From: Mesaphorura yosii
Taxonomy: Eukaryota; Arthropoda; Collembola; Poduromorpha; Tullbergiidae
NCBI GenBank assembly: GCA_009869945.1
Contig: WIXG01000146.1
Span: 114,196-178,195 of the forward strand
Direction of reading: 5' to 3'
Length of the DNA: 64,000 nt
In this document: positions 41,310 through 51,046 of the stretch, in pieces
Numbering within the stretch: position 1 is the first letter of the stretch
How the letters are laid out: each line of letters opens with the position of its first letter
Notes under the pieces: generated by a model
The model's input: the letters and a program-made list of their open reading frames with translations, nothing else
Databases searched by the model: none
What the model was told of the DNA's origin: nothing
Translations under genes and position numbers: made by a program

Positions 41310-42013
41310 TTACTTACTTAAATACTTTTGCACGTCTTTGGTTTCTATTGTTGCTGCGTGTCGGTTCTTTGCTACACGAGCGGCCCCATCAATGAGATCG
41401 TCCATAAACTGATCAGCGTGAGCAACCAGAAGCTTCGGCAACTCTTCATCCCAAAGCAGGTTCGGGTCGATGTGCATGGCCAGTTTCTTCAGTAAATCTT
41501 GACTCAATATCTGTTTATGAATAGAATGGTTATTCCCTTCCAATCAATAAATTGTTATCGCTCTTCTACCGAACAAAACGTGCAACTTACGTTTTCGGGA
41601 CTCGCTACTACTGTCAGGATTGTCGGGGTAGGTGGCTTAGTTTCTTCCTGAAAAACTGAAGCATCCAGAGCATCAGCTACAGCGTCAGGCAGTGGTGTTC
41701 GACCTTTGCCAGGGCTAGGCTCACCAGGCTGCTCCAACTGCGGCTGTTCTTCGGCATTTGTCGCCATTGATTCATCAATTCCAAGACCCGTGCTCGGGGA
41801 CGATTCCATTTGTTCTGGAACGTTTCTTGGGCTAGGCTGCTCCTGGTCTTCACCATTTGTCGCCACTGATTCGCCAACTTCCGATTCCTCGTTCGAAGAT
41901 GACTTCATTTGTTCAAGAAATGCCCCGGGGTTAGGCTGCTCCTGATCTTCGATATTTTTCGTCATTGAGTCGTCAATGTCCAATTCCCCACAGGATGATG
42001 TCTTCATGTTCAT
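41310..42013 (-). CDS. Taf12: TFIID subunit TAF12 (histone-fold protein)
   Basis: TAF12 is a histone-fold subunit of TFIID and SAGA that pairs with TAF4 in the nucleus. Exon 1 (42,013 to 41,591) encodes 141 residues, acidic and rich in Pro, Glu and Ser, made largely of three imperfect repeats of about 33 residues. An 80-nt intron (41,590-41,511) joins in phase 0 to exon 2 (from 41,510). Exon 2 holds the histone fold: ILSQDLLKKLAMHIDP (first helix), then DQFMDDLIDGAARVAKNRHA (long central helix) and TIETKDVQKYL (last helix), matching the TAF12 pattern of 'DVQ.HL' at its end. Read straight through, translation stops at 41,310 after KYLSK, giving 207 residues. The tail usual after the last helix is then missing. 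A donor-like AAGTAAGTAAG sits at this stop, so a further exon down to about 41,134 is possible. Confidence 0.8.
41720..42007 (-). repeat. Three tandem coding repeats of about 99 nt in TAF12 exon 1
   Basis: The translated unit of about 33 residues recurs three times with the pattern ...D/ESMA/T-x-N-x-ED-QEQP-xP...EQM-x-SS. The copies differ at many positions, so the duplication is old or fast-evolving. The domain is acidic and probably disordered. Confidence 0.6.
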
Positions 42014-43004
42014 AAAATGTTGATTAGCTTCTTTCCTTCAAGTACAACCAAAGGAAATCAATGCAAGTATAGATTTAGCTAGCATTCGGCATTGTGGCAA
42101 ATTATGTTACACAAACCACTCGCTTCAATTTAGCTGAACTGATGAAATCCAAATGACTTGAACTATCAAACACGAACACGAATGGAGGCCCACTGTTTAC
42201 TGTGTTTACAAATATGAAGTAACTTGGTAAGCGCTACGTTATCGAATTATGGCTCTGATATCGCGATCGCAAAGGGGCGTCGCGATCATGATGACTCCCG
42301 ATACTGTTCAGTCCAAATGAAAAGACGGCGCCGTTAGCTGCATATAAATTAGCTACTGACGACCAAAGAGATCCAAAGTTCCCCTTGATTGTGTATGTGG
42401 TTTGTTGGATCTGTACGGCAATAGAGCCTAATAAATTTTCGAACGTTTTATTACATATTGCTCTCCGCATTCTTCATAAAGGCAAGGTGCCGGTAATGCT
42501 GTCAATAAATTACTTTCCAGCCTAGGAGGCTCATTTAGCTTTGCCAGGCACTAAAGACCAGAGAACGTGAAGAGTCGAGTGCAAAAGAATCTTCATAAAC
42601 ATGGAGTAAAGCCCAGCGATAAAAATGTAACTGGAAATCGTTTGCTCCAAGAAGGAAAGAGAAATATTATTGTAACCCAATTCACCTTCGTTCTTTGGAG
42701 TGTGAGCAGTCCAGTACCGCTGCTCCTTGTAACTAAATTTATATTAAAGGAGCCCGAATAATGCCTTTTGTGATGATTAAGTTTCACGGGGTTCTTTAAC
42801 GTGACGTGAAATGTGCGAATGCGAACAAAGAGGCCATGATTGTGCAGAAGAGTGAAGAATCATTTAATTTTTCACTTTTAAAGCCTTCTAAATTGCTCCT
42901 ATCAAGGTTCCCTATGAGACAGGCCACGGCTCAAATTCACCAAATTGGTGTTTTTATGAAGCTGATGCAAGCACATCGGATGCAGATGCTGAAAATGCAA
43001 GCAT
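42014..43004. other. Intergenic, TAF12 upstream and 3' side of the DHQS gene
   Basis: About 1 kb lies between the TAF12 start and the 3' end of the minus-strand shikimate gene. No exon is recognised. TAF12 promoter elements should lie just above 42,013, but no clear TATA box is seen. Confidence 0.45.
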
Positions 43005-43010
43005 TTTATT
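43005..43010 (-). terminator. Poly(A) signal for the DHQS-DHQD gene
   Basis: TTTATT on the plus strand reads AATAAA on the minus strand, about 65 nt past the stop codon. It marks this as a eukaryotic transcription unit. Confidence 0.55.
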
Positions 43011-43073
43011 TCTTTCAAGTTTTTGTAGTAGAATACATTTCAAAACACTAAATGCAATACAAGGTCAGCCAGG

Positions 43074-45038
43074 TCAGGCTCCAATTCTACCAATAATCTG
43101 TTCTACCGTGAGTTGTCCAGGAGCAGCTGCTGGCAGATCGGAGTGCGTCACTGGGGTGAGATACCGATTTCGGACTCGAGTAATCTCGCCAATAGTGCCG
43201 ATGTTTACTGCAATCAGCGGGAATCTTGAACACTGGTCTTCATTTGCCCAATATTTTGCTGTGAATCGTTCCAGTGACGAATTGTCTTCTTCTGTGCCAG
43301 CATTTGAGACTATTTTTACGATATTTCCAAGCGCCTGTCCTTTCTGAATGCACCTCTCAACCTCAGCTCCATTCCAGTCGATCGGCTCTTGCAGTGAATG
43401 ATATGAAGCAATTATTTTGGATTTGTAGGAATGCTGCTTCTTAACTTGCAGTAATACGCCAAGAAGAGTTGGTGAAAGATTCATTTGAACGTCAATTATT
43501 TCACAGCCGAGATGGAAGCCCAGCAGGTAAAGTGTCAGCAGAATATGAGCATGAACATTGTCGTCGATTGTTCCACCCTCTGCGACGGTTCTTGGAGTGT
43601 AGATAATCGGCAGGTGTGGTACGTGCTTCTGGACTATGCGAACTTGGTCTACCACATGCGAAAGGTGCTCGTACAGCGATTTGTTCGACGAAAATGTGAA
43701 GTCAGAATGTCCTGAACGTTGAAGTAAGTCAACTCGGAGTTCCACCGCATGAACTCCTCTCGTCAAGCGTTGAAGGTCTTCTGCAACTGGAGTCAAATCT
43801 GGTAGCGCTAGACAAAGGAAGAATGTTGGAGATGTTGTCTTCGGCAGAGGAATGCAGTCCAAGTTCCTAGGCGCTGTGGCGTTTCCAAAGACTTTCTTCA
43901 AATTCAGGATGGTAAAAGCAGTAAGCTCCTCCGTGAGCACTCTCTTGACCTCTTCCGTTGGAACTGGAGAAGCTCTTGGCTGAAAAGTCTTCCCAAACTC
44001 TGTCAACAGAACAATGCGAATGTCGCCGCTAGAATTCTTCTTGTCGACCCCAATTAGCTTCATTATTGCCTCTACAGTTGGCTGAGAGAGGTCATACCAA
44101 TCTGGAAGGGCATCGCCCAAAGATACTGGCAGCTTGTATCTCAGCAGTGTCGATCGCAGACGGTCAAGTGTTTCAATTTTGCAGTGTCCAAGTGCAACCG
44201 CGATTTTTGTCTCCAGAACCATTCCAATTGATACACACTCTCCATGCAACAAAGTCGGAGAAAGAAGGGCTTCGATTCCATGCCCGATTGTGTGACCAAA
44301 ATTGAGCAGATGCCGCAGGCCGGAGTCTTTACCGTCTTGCGACACAACGTTCGTTTTGTATAGAATTGCGGCTGTGACTGTGTTGAGGAGATTTTCCGAC
44401 CGAATTTCATCTGGCTCAACGAATTCACCCTTCTCCAGTCTTTCAAAATCGTCGCTGTTGCTTGTTGCAGCCATTTTGATGATTTCAGCCATGCCATTGT
44501 AGAACTCTCGTCGTGGCAACGTGCGGAGGAAACTAAAGTTGATATAATTTCTTTTTGGAAGCCAAAATGTGCCGATCAAGTTCTTTCCGTGCGAAGTGTC
44601 GACTCCATTCTTGCCGCCGATGGAGCTGTCAACCATTGCCAGCAATGTTGTTGGGATGTGCACCAAGCTGATTCCGCGCAGGTATGTCGAAGCGACGAAC
44701 CCAACCAAGTCGCCAATGACACCACCACCGAGCGCGACGAGACATGACTCCCGATCGCATTGATGCCCAAGCAAGAAATCTTCGATGCTTTCTTTGGTGT
44801 CTCGAGATTTGCTGACCTCACCAGGCGGAATCACGAATGACAAGATTCTTGAAGTTCTGCCGACAGCTGTAATGAAATCTGCCTTTAGCTTCTCCAGGTA
44901 AATGGATGCAAGGTTCGCATCGGTCACAATAATCACGGTCGAATAACGAAACTGAGCGCTGAAATCGGTGGGTATGTCCAAGTCGTAACCAATTACCAGG
45001 TTGTAATTTTCTTTTAAGTTGGACAAAATGTGCTCCAT
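43074..45038 (-). CDS. Bifunctional 3-dehydroquinate synthase / type I 3-dehydroquinate dehydratase
   Basis: The protein of 654 aa has no intron and would catalyse shikimate-pathway steps 2 (DAHP to 3-dehydroquinate) and 3 (to 3-dehydroshikimate). Residues 1 to about 375 are an AroB/DHQS domain. It has GGGVIGDLVGF (NAD-binding glycine-rich loop), IPTTLLAMVDSSIGGKNGVD, and three zinc ligands at Glu185 (GMAEIIKMA), His249 (FGHTIGHG) and His265 (LLHGE). Residues about 405-654 are a class I AroD domain with VELRVDLL, His547 in IIASYHS and the Schiff-base Lys575 in NIVKIVSNA, ending RYLTPVTHSDLPAAAPGQL as AROM dehydratase domains do. In AROM these domains are first and fourth; here they are joined directly and the EPSPS, kinase and SDH domains are absent. 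All catalytic residues look intact. No transit or signal peptide is seen, so it should be cytosolic. Its partner lies head to head at 45,794. Confidence 0.93.
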   Translation of the reverse strand: MEHILSNLKENYNLVIGYDLDIPTDFSAQFRYSTVIIVTDANLASIYLEKLKADFITAVGRTSRILSFVIPPGEVSKSRDTKESIEDFLLGHQCDRESCLVALGGGVIGDLVGFVASTYLRGISLVHIPTTLLAMVDSSIGGKNGVDTSHGKNLIGTFWLPKRNYINFSFLRTLPRREFYNGMAEIIKMAATSNSDDFERLEKGEFVEPDEIRSENLLNTVTAAILYKTNVVSQDGKDSGLRHLLNFGHTIGHGIEALLSPTLLHGECVSIGMVLETKIAVALGHCKIETLDRLRSTLLRYKLPVSLGDALPDWYDLSQPTVEAIMKLIGVDKKNSSGDIRIVLLTEFGKTFQPRASPVPTEEVKRVLTEELTAFTILNLKKVFGNATAPRNLDCIPLPKTTSPTFFLCLALPDLTPVAEDLQRLTRGVHAVELRVDLLQRSGHSDFTFSSNKSLYEHLSHVVDQVRIVQKHVPHLPIIYTPRTVAEGGTIDDNVHAHILLTLYLLGFHLGCEIIDVQMNLSPTLLGVLLQVKKQHSYKSKIIASYHSLQEPIDWNGAEVERCIQKGQALGNIVKIVSNAGTEEDNSSLERFTAKYWANEDQCSRFPLIAVNIGTIGEITRVRNRYLTPVTHSDLPAAAPGQLTVEQIIGRIGA

Positions 45039-45793
45039 TGTATGACTTTACTGTGGGCAAGCCTGCAGTTCAGTGCTTGATGTTTGGTCGTATAAGACAA
45101 GGATTTTCAAAAGCTTAATAAGACAGGCTCATCATCATCACCATCACTGCTTCACAAATCGTTTACGGACCTTTGACCTCGTACTTGTTGACGCGTCTAT
45201 AACGACGGCCTTCTCATCACGGCAGTCTAGCCAAATGATCATGTATTCAATGCGTGCATACTGCATTGTTAATTACCTAATTTAGGCCTTTACAAGAGTC
45301 CAAGCAGGAGAAGCGAGTTTGTTCGCTTGCTGGATGAACTACTTCCAGCCTTATGCCGAGAAGCTGCATTTAGCTGCTTGCTGGCTGGGTTTTAATGAAT
45401 GTGCTTTCGAGACATGCGCTTGTGTTCACTGCAAGCTTCATTCATAACACAGATTAAGACGATGTAAGTGCAACCTGCTTGCTTATCAAAGGGCAGAGGT
45501 TGAGAACCCACTTCTTCAGAACCATGTTGTGCATTCGCTTTAACACGTCTGTCTTGGTTCTGTTGATTTGTAGTGTGCTTGTCTCAATCAATCCAGCCTT
45601 GTTTGAATTTTCTCAACGCCCGATATCAAAAACTTAATTAAGTAGGACATGAGCAAGAATAAGGACATAAGACTTAGTGATAACACATTTGGCATTTTCA
45701 GAACGACGGGAAGCTTGCGACTCTTCACAGCAGTAGTGCTTTTGTGCTCAGCTTGCGGTATTTCGGCAAATTTTTGACAATTCCAAATTTTTC
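45039..45793. promoter_or_regulatory. Shared bidirectional promoter region of the two shikimate genes
   Basis: These 755 nt separate two divergent start codons whose products act in one pathway. No other gene is seen between them. No convincing TATA box or initiator can be named by eye. Shared regulation is inferred from the arrangement. Confidence 0.5.
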
Positions 45794-48700
45794 ATGATGG
45801 AGTATCCAGATTTGAAAAGTGTTCAGCTGTTTGCAAGACTAAAATCTTCTTCGCCTAAAACTGGAGACTTGATTCACGTCAATGTTCCCGGTTCCAAGTC
45901 AATCACCAACCGGATTCTGCTGATTGCTGCGCTTGGGAAGGGCACCGTTCACTTGACAAACTTCTTGAAATCTGCCGACACGATTGCGATGTTGAGTGCA
46001 ATGTCCAAGCTCCAAATTGCCACCTTCGAGTACGATGAAAGCAGTGTTGACTGTAAACTAATTGTAAGAGGAAATGGAGGCGCTGTGAGTGGCACCTTGA
46101 AGGACAATGTTCTGCACGTGAACAACTCCGGCACGGCCGCCAGGTTTCTTACCACGTTGGCGGTAGTCATGTCTGGCAAATATCGGCAACCGATTCATGT
46201 CACAGGAAATGAGCAGATCAAGAGAAGACCGATTGATCCTTTGGTCGATGCCCTTCTCACAAATGGGTGCAACATTCAGTACGAGGAGGGTGTTGGAGCC
46301 CTGCCACTGTGTGTGCAGACTTTTGAGGGATTTGCTGGTGGCCACATAAAACTGGACGCCCAAATTTCGTCGCAGTACGTGTCGTCAATTCTAATGTGTG
46401 CACCTTACGCGAATGAACCCGTTACACTCGAGCTGTGTGGACACGTCATTTCAAGGTCGTATATTCATATGACCCTTGGTAAGTTGTGTCGTTTAACACT
46501 TTCGAAGATATCCACAGCAGCTGTTTTACAATTTGTTATTTTCTGCAGCTTTGATGAAGTCTTTTGGAATCGAAGTCACACAAGTCGAGGACAACATTTA
46601 CCACATTCCGAAAGGCATTTATCAGAATCCTTCAGCGTTTGTTATCGAACCTGATGCATCAACCGCCACCTACCCGATGGCTGTGGCTGCCATTATGGGA
46701 AGAGCAGTCACAATCCCACATCTTGGAACTGTTTCCATTCAAGGCGACGCTGGATTTGCTCTTGGCATCCTACAAAAAATGGGCTGTGAAGTCACACAAA
46801 CCGATGACGCAACGACTGTGCGTGGCCCACCGATTGGAACGCTGAAATCCTTCGGGCAGGTCGACATGGAACCCTTAACCGACACCTTTCTCACCGCAGC
46901 GTGCCTCGCAGCCGTGGTCAACGACGGCGTCTCAACAATTACCGGAATTGCGAATCAGCGAGTGAAAGAATGCAATCGAATTTCAGCGATGGTGAGTCAA
47001 CTGGCGAAATTCGGCGTCCACGCTGAGGAACTTGACGATGGGCTGAAGATTTTTGGGCAAGATTATGCGAAGATGAAATGTCTTGGCTCGGTGCACTGCT
47101 TTGATGATCATCGCGTCGCAATGTCGTTCAGCGTCCTTGGCAGCCTGACGCCTTGCATCATAAGGGATCGATTCTGTACGAATAAAACGTGGCCAGAATG
47201 GTGGGATGTGCTCAGCAATACCCTCGGCATGGAATTAAGCCCAATCAACATAACAGAGTCCCAAGCCTCTTTGTTAGCATCGGAGGCAAAACTCAACGAC
47301 GATTATGAACATCCGCAGCCCATTTTAAAAAACCAGACGATACTTTTGATTGGAATGCGAGGTGTCGGGAAGACGACTGCTGGTCGCGCGGCTGCTAAAC
47401 TACTTTCAAAGAATTTTGTGGACATGGACGAAGAATTCAGTCAAGTGTATAAGATGTCAGCTAACGAATACATCAAATTAAATGGATGGGAAGCGTTTCG
47501 TAACCTCGAACTTCACGTTCTGCTAAACACTGTCAACAGATATCCAAGAGACTGCATCATCGCAACTGGTGGCGGCGTCGTGGAAGCAGAAGATGCCAGA
47601 GCGATGCTGAATAAGATAAATATGGATGCAAACTCGTTCCTTGTGGTACACGTTAAGCGAAAGCTACAAAAGATTGTGCAGGATCCGAGCTTCAAAACTA
47701 AAATTGCGTACGCTGAAGACGTGACCACCGTTTGGGAAAGAAGGAAGCCTTGGTACGAGAAATTGAGCTCGAAAGAATTCTACGTCACGGATTCGGGAAA
47801 CAGCGCGGCCTTTGGAACTGAGTTCGATGAAATCTTCCAGCAAATGGCTTCCTTCATTCGAAGTTCCTACGGTGGGGGTCATCTCACTGAATTCTCCCAA
47901 ACCACATCGCCAACTCTACCAATTTATTCAATCCTTTGTGATCCATTCACTGCAACTACAAAAGGCCTGGAAGAAAATTGGCGCTGTGAGTTGAAAAAAT
48001 CCTCAAGCCTGTACAAGATGCAAGAGCTCAGGTTTGTGATACCCGAAAACCGTATCCAGAATGAGGAAGAAATTAAAACAAGGTTGGAAGAACTTGGTGA
48101 GCATTACTTCTTGTTGAAGCGAATCTCCAACTTGCCGGTTGCTCTGACGTGTGCCGCGGCAGAGGGCTCTTTCCAAACGTCACGTGCGTCTGCATTCGTC
48201 GATTCACTTCTTCAGATGGGTTCGAAGTGGAATGTCGACCTCGTTTGCCTCGATGAGCAGGTGAAACTTCATCTAAGCGCCGCGGCGAAAGAATTCATTG
48301 CACATTCAAACTTAAATATCGCAACTTTATACGGCGGTCCGGATTTGAATACAGTTTTAAGCAAGATCAATTACGACATCATAGAAAATGAAAATACAGA
48401 AACAGGAATCAGTCTTCAACAGCCGGCAGAAGAAATTATTCACGTCGACAATGAGTCAACGTTCGCGGGTCGATACCTGATGCCAACTACAGTTGTTTCT
48501 GCAGATCAACTCATCACAAAGCTCAAGGCGATCAACATGTTAGTGGTTGAATGCAACAAAATGCAGCCCATGAATTTTTACTTGTTCGGCTCACCAATTT
48601 CCAAGTCAAAGTCTCAGCTACTTCATAATACCGGGTTTGGTGCAGTTGAACTTCCGTACAAATACCAGAGATTTGAGGCGTCGCAGATCGAATCGGCGGG

Positions 48701-49466
48701 CATCGAGGCCCTTATCAAGGACACTGCATTCGGTGGCGCGAGCGTTACAATTCCGCTGAAGGAGAAGATCGGGGACTTCCTGGATGAAATTACGGATGCT
48801 GGATCAGCGATTGGTGCAATCAACACAATCTCCAAAAGTCGGGCCGGCAAACTCGTGGGCGATAACACAGACTACATTGGAATGCTCAGAGTGCTTCAAC
48901 CTATGATACGGGCCATCGAAGAAGGTGCAAACCATCCTAAGGAAGTACGCGGACTGATAATTGGCGGTGGTGGCACGGCTCGAGCAGCAATCTACACATT
49001 CCTATCCATTCCACGAATCACACAGATTACCATCGTTAATCGGAGCGTAGCCAAAGTTCAAGCTTTAATCGAAGAGTTCAGGCAAAAGCCGACAACAAGG
49101 AAGGATGTGACCTTCGAAGCTGATAGTCTGGAGTCGCTCCACTGCGTGTGCTTCGATGATTTGCATCATCCCCACTTCATCATCTCCACAATTCCAGCCG
49201 ACGCGCAAGTCAGGTGCAAGTTTTCGAGGCAACTATTCAAGCAGACGTCCGCTGTGGTCGAAATGGTGTACGGTATCAAAACACCATTGCTACAAGCCGT
49301 CGCAGACTTCAACACGAAAAGTCAGTCGCAAGTGGCTGTAGCCACTGGGGCTCAAGTTCTGATTGAGCAGGGCTTGCGACAGTTTGAGATCTGGACAGGT
49401 CTCACTCTCCCGTTTGAGGAAATGCGAGATGCTGTAGACAAGGCATTTGAATCAGAGAGTCAATGA
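45794..49466 (+). CDS. EPSP synthase / shikimate kinase / degenerate DHQ dehydratase / shikimate dehydrogenase fusion
   Basis: Exons 45,794-46,478 and 46,549-49,466 join in phase 1 across a 70-nt intron to give 1200 aa. EPSPS (residues about 12-455): NVPGSKSITNR, NSGTAARFLTT, GNEQIKRRPID, DASTATYPMA, GIANQRVKECNR, DDHRVAMSFS, NKTWPEWWDVL. Shikimate kinase (about 488-668): P-loop GMRGVGKT, FVDMDEEF, WEAFRNLE, ATGGGVVE. Residues about 710-895 align by order and scattered matches with the AROM dehydratase (NLPVALTC, RYLMPTT) but lack its His and Lys. Shikimate dehydrogenase (about 900-1195): GSPISKSKS, VTIPLKEK, NTDYIG, NADP loop GGGGTARA, final GAQVLIEQGLRQFEIWTG. The domain order is that of AROM minus DHQS. 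The three intact domains cover steps 4, 5 and 6 to EPSP. Chorismate synthase, the next enzyme, is not in this window. The intron interrupts EPSPS at HMTL|A. Confidence 0.93.
48009..48555 (+). pseudogene. Decayed type I dehydroquinate dehydratase domain inside the fusion
   Basis: This segment stays in frame and is translated, but has lost function as a dehydratase. It sits where AROM carries AroD. NLPVALTC corresponds to the LPI.YT.R strand, QMGSKWNVDLVCLDEQ to the 'G...GCEFIDVE' strand, and GRYLMPTT to the 'NRYMTPVT' end. At the site of the catalytic His (IIASxH) it reads NIATLYGG, and no Lys stands in the strand that should carry the Schiff-base residue. It may survive as a structural spacer between kinase and dehydrogenase. 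Confidence 0.75.
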
Positions 49467-49639
49467 ATAACATAATCATAGTTCCTTGTTTATGTATTTC
49501 GTATTCCGTGTCGTTGCGCAGTTGTGCAATTGGTCGTGTGTTGATGTCAAAAGTAAGGCATTGTTAGCATAATGAATTCATGCACACAAAAGTCATAATG
49601 GTATCACTAATCGCTATTTACATTTACTATGCTCAATTT

Positions 49640-49645
49640 AATAAA
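49640..49645 (+). terminator. Poly(A) signal AATAAA for the EPSPS-SK-SDH gene
   Basis: AATAAA lies 174 nt after the stop codon. It supports a polyadenylated eukaryotic transcript. Confidence 0.5.
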
Positions 49646-49649
49646 ACGT

Positions 49650-50071
49650 AGTTTCATTTCAATCTGGCCCATACTCCATATTCGTTCGTTATCGCTATCG
49701 TCTCTTCCGTTGTGCTGCCATGCTGTCCTGTCAATATTGCCTTTCCTACATGATTCACGGATCACATGTAGCATAGTAGTGAACAGTTCCAAAGTCCCAA
49801 CTCTCCTAACTCTATAATAAAGTCTCAGTCAGTCAATTCCAGCTTAGAGCATACGCATTTTACTCGTAATCTTACACATAAAAACAAGTCATAAAAAGAG
49901 GCATACGAGTTGATTACGTAAACCTTGAAACTATTTTTCTTAAGCCGCGAGTCTTACTCATTTTCTCATTGCGCTCTTGTACTGAAGTTGCTTGGATAGC
50001 CACCGGTCTTAAATTCAAATATTCAGTAATCTCGAAATTGAATCTGTAACTATTTTACAATTTTACGGAAG
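49650..50071. other. Intergenic, upstream of the ML-domain gene
   Basis: About 420 nt with no recognised exon. It should contain the promoter of the NPC2-like gene. No clear TATA box at a suitable distance is seen. Confidence 0.4.
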
Positions 50072-50874
50072 ATGCGGACCGCTGGTGTGATTCTGCTGGC
50101 AAAGCTGATTGCTTTCGTCTTGTTATTAAACGTTGTCTCTGCTGGCCAAGTTGATTACACGGACTGTGGTAAGATTCGTTCCCATTTCCAATACTTTGTA
50201 TGTTCGTGCAAATTTTGTAACTATAAAATGCAACATTTGCGTTAAACAGGATCAAAGGCCAACATCACAGAGCTCAGAGTGACTGGTTGTACAACACAAC
50301 CATGCATCCTCTACAAAGGAGATAGTTACGACGTTGAAGTTGATGCGATCTCAAGTGAGTTCCGCGTTCGTTTATACCTTTGCTTTCGCGTATGCGTAAT
50401 TTGCAAAATTAAACGTAAAAGGCAATAAACTAACGTTTGTGTGCAAAATTATAGGCTCGTCAAGCAAAAAGCTGCCATACAAAGTCACAATCAAAGTAGT
50501 TGTGCCAATAACGCTACTCAAAGGAAACGCATGCGATGTGCTCTCTAGAGGTTCTTGTCCTGTTAAAACCGGCGATGAGTTCACGTACAAGAATACCATC
50601 ACCGTCCAAAGCGATTATCCATCGGTAAGCAAGCAACCGTCGTCTGTTCTCTATTACAACTCGGCTAATGGCGCACTGCTAATGATCTTATTTCGTACGA
50701 CAGCTTCATTCCAAAGTGACTGCAAAGGTGCTGGACGACAGAAATAATGTACTTATCTGTATTGTTCTGGATGTGGAAATCAAGAGCAAGTCAAGGAAAA
50801 GTAACGAGTATTGGGAATACGTTCTCAGACGTCAGAAGGGCCTGGCTAGTGGTCTTTACTATTATCAGGTGTGA
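50072..50874 (+). CDS. NPC2-like ML-domain secreted lipid-binding protein
   Basis: ML-domain proteins of the NPC2/Der p 2 family bind sterols or other lipids in lysosomes or extracellular fluid; arthropods have expanded sets used in sterol traffic, immunity and chemoreception. Four exons, 50,072-50,168, 50,250-50,354, 50,455-50,624 and 50,704-50,874, join in phases 1, 1 and 0 to give 180 aa. Residues 1-25 are a signal peptide (hydrophobic LIAFVLLLNVVSA). The mature part has the family cysteines: YTDCG, GCTTQPCILYKGD (the CxxxPC.l..G motif), ACDVL...GSCPVKTGDEFTY ('C.G..CP...G'), and LICIVLDVEIKS. The last 25 residues, EYWEYVLRRQKGLASG onward, extend beyond the usual end of the fold. Start chosen as the first ATG before the signal peptide. 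The specific ligand cannot be told from sequence. Confidence 0.85.
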
Positions 50875-50944
50875 GGTTGTTGATGCTGGCAATGAATTAA
50901 CGAATCTTTTACTTGGAGCGCGTAACCGAGTAATTGTGAATATT

Positions 50945-50950
50945 TTTATT
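50945..50950 (-). terminator. Poly(A) signal for the minus-strand paralogue at 51,047
   Basis: TTTATT on the plus strand gives AATAAA about 100 nt past the stop. The gene is convergent with the ML-domain gene, and fewer than 175 nt separate the two stop codons. Confidence 0.45.
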
Positions 50951-51046
50951 TGAGTCTCTGTTGAGACGAAGTACTAATTTATGTGAATTTTGCTACATTC
51001 GAATTTTTGAGAAAAATGCCAATACATTGAAGATCTTTCAAGATAA

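Noticed and set aside
43074-49466. Shikimate genes as microbial contamination of the assembly
   Set aside because: The genes are flanked within about 1 kb by animal genes, use poly(A)-type 3' ends, one has a short GT-AG intron, and each gene has an atypical domain set not expected of a fungal contaminant. Still worth confirming by long reads.
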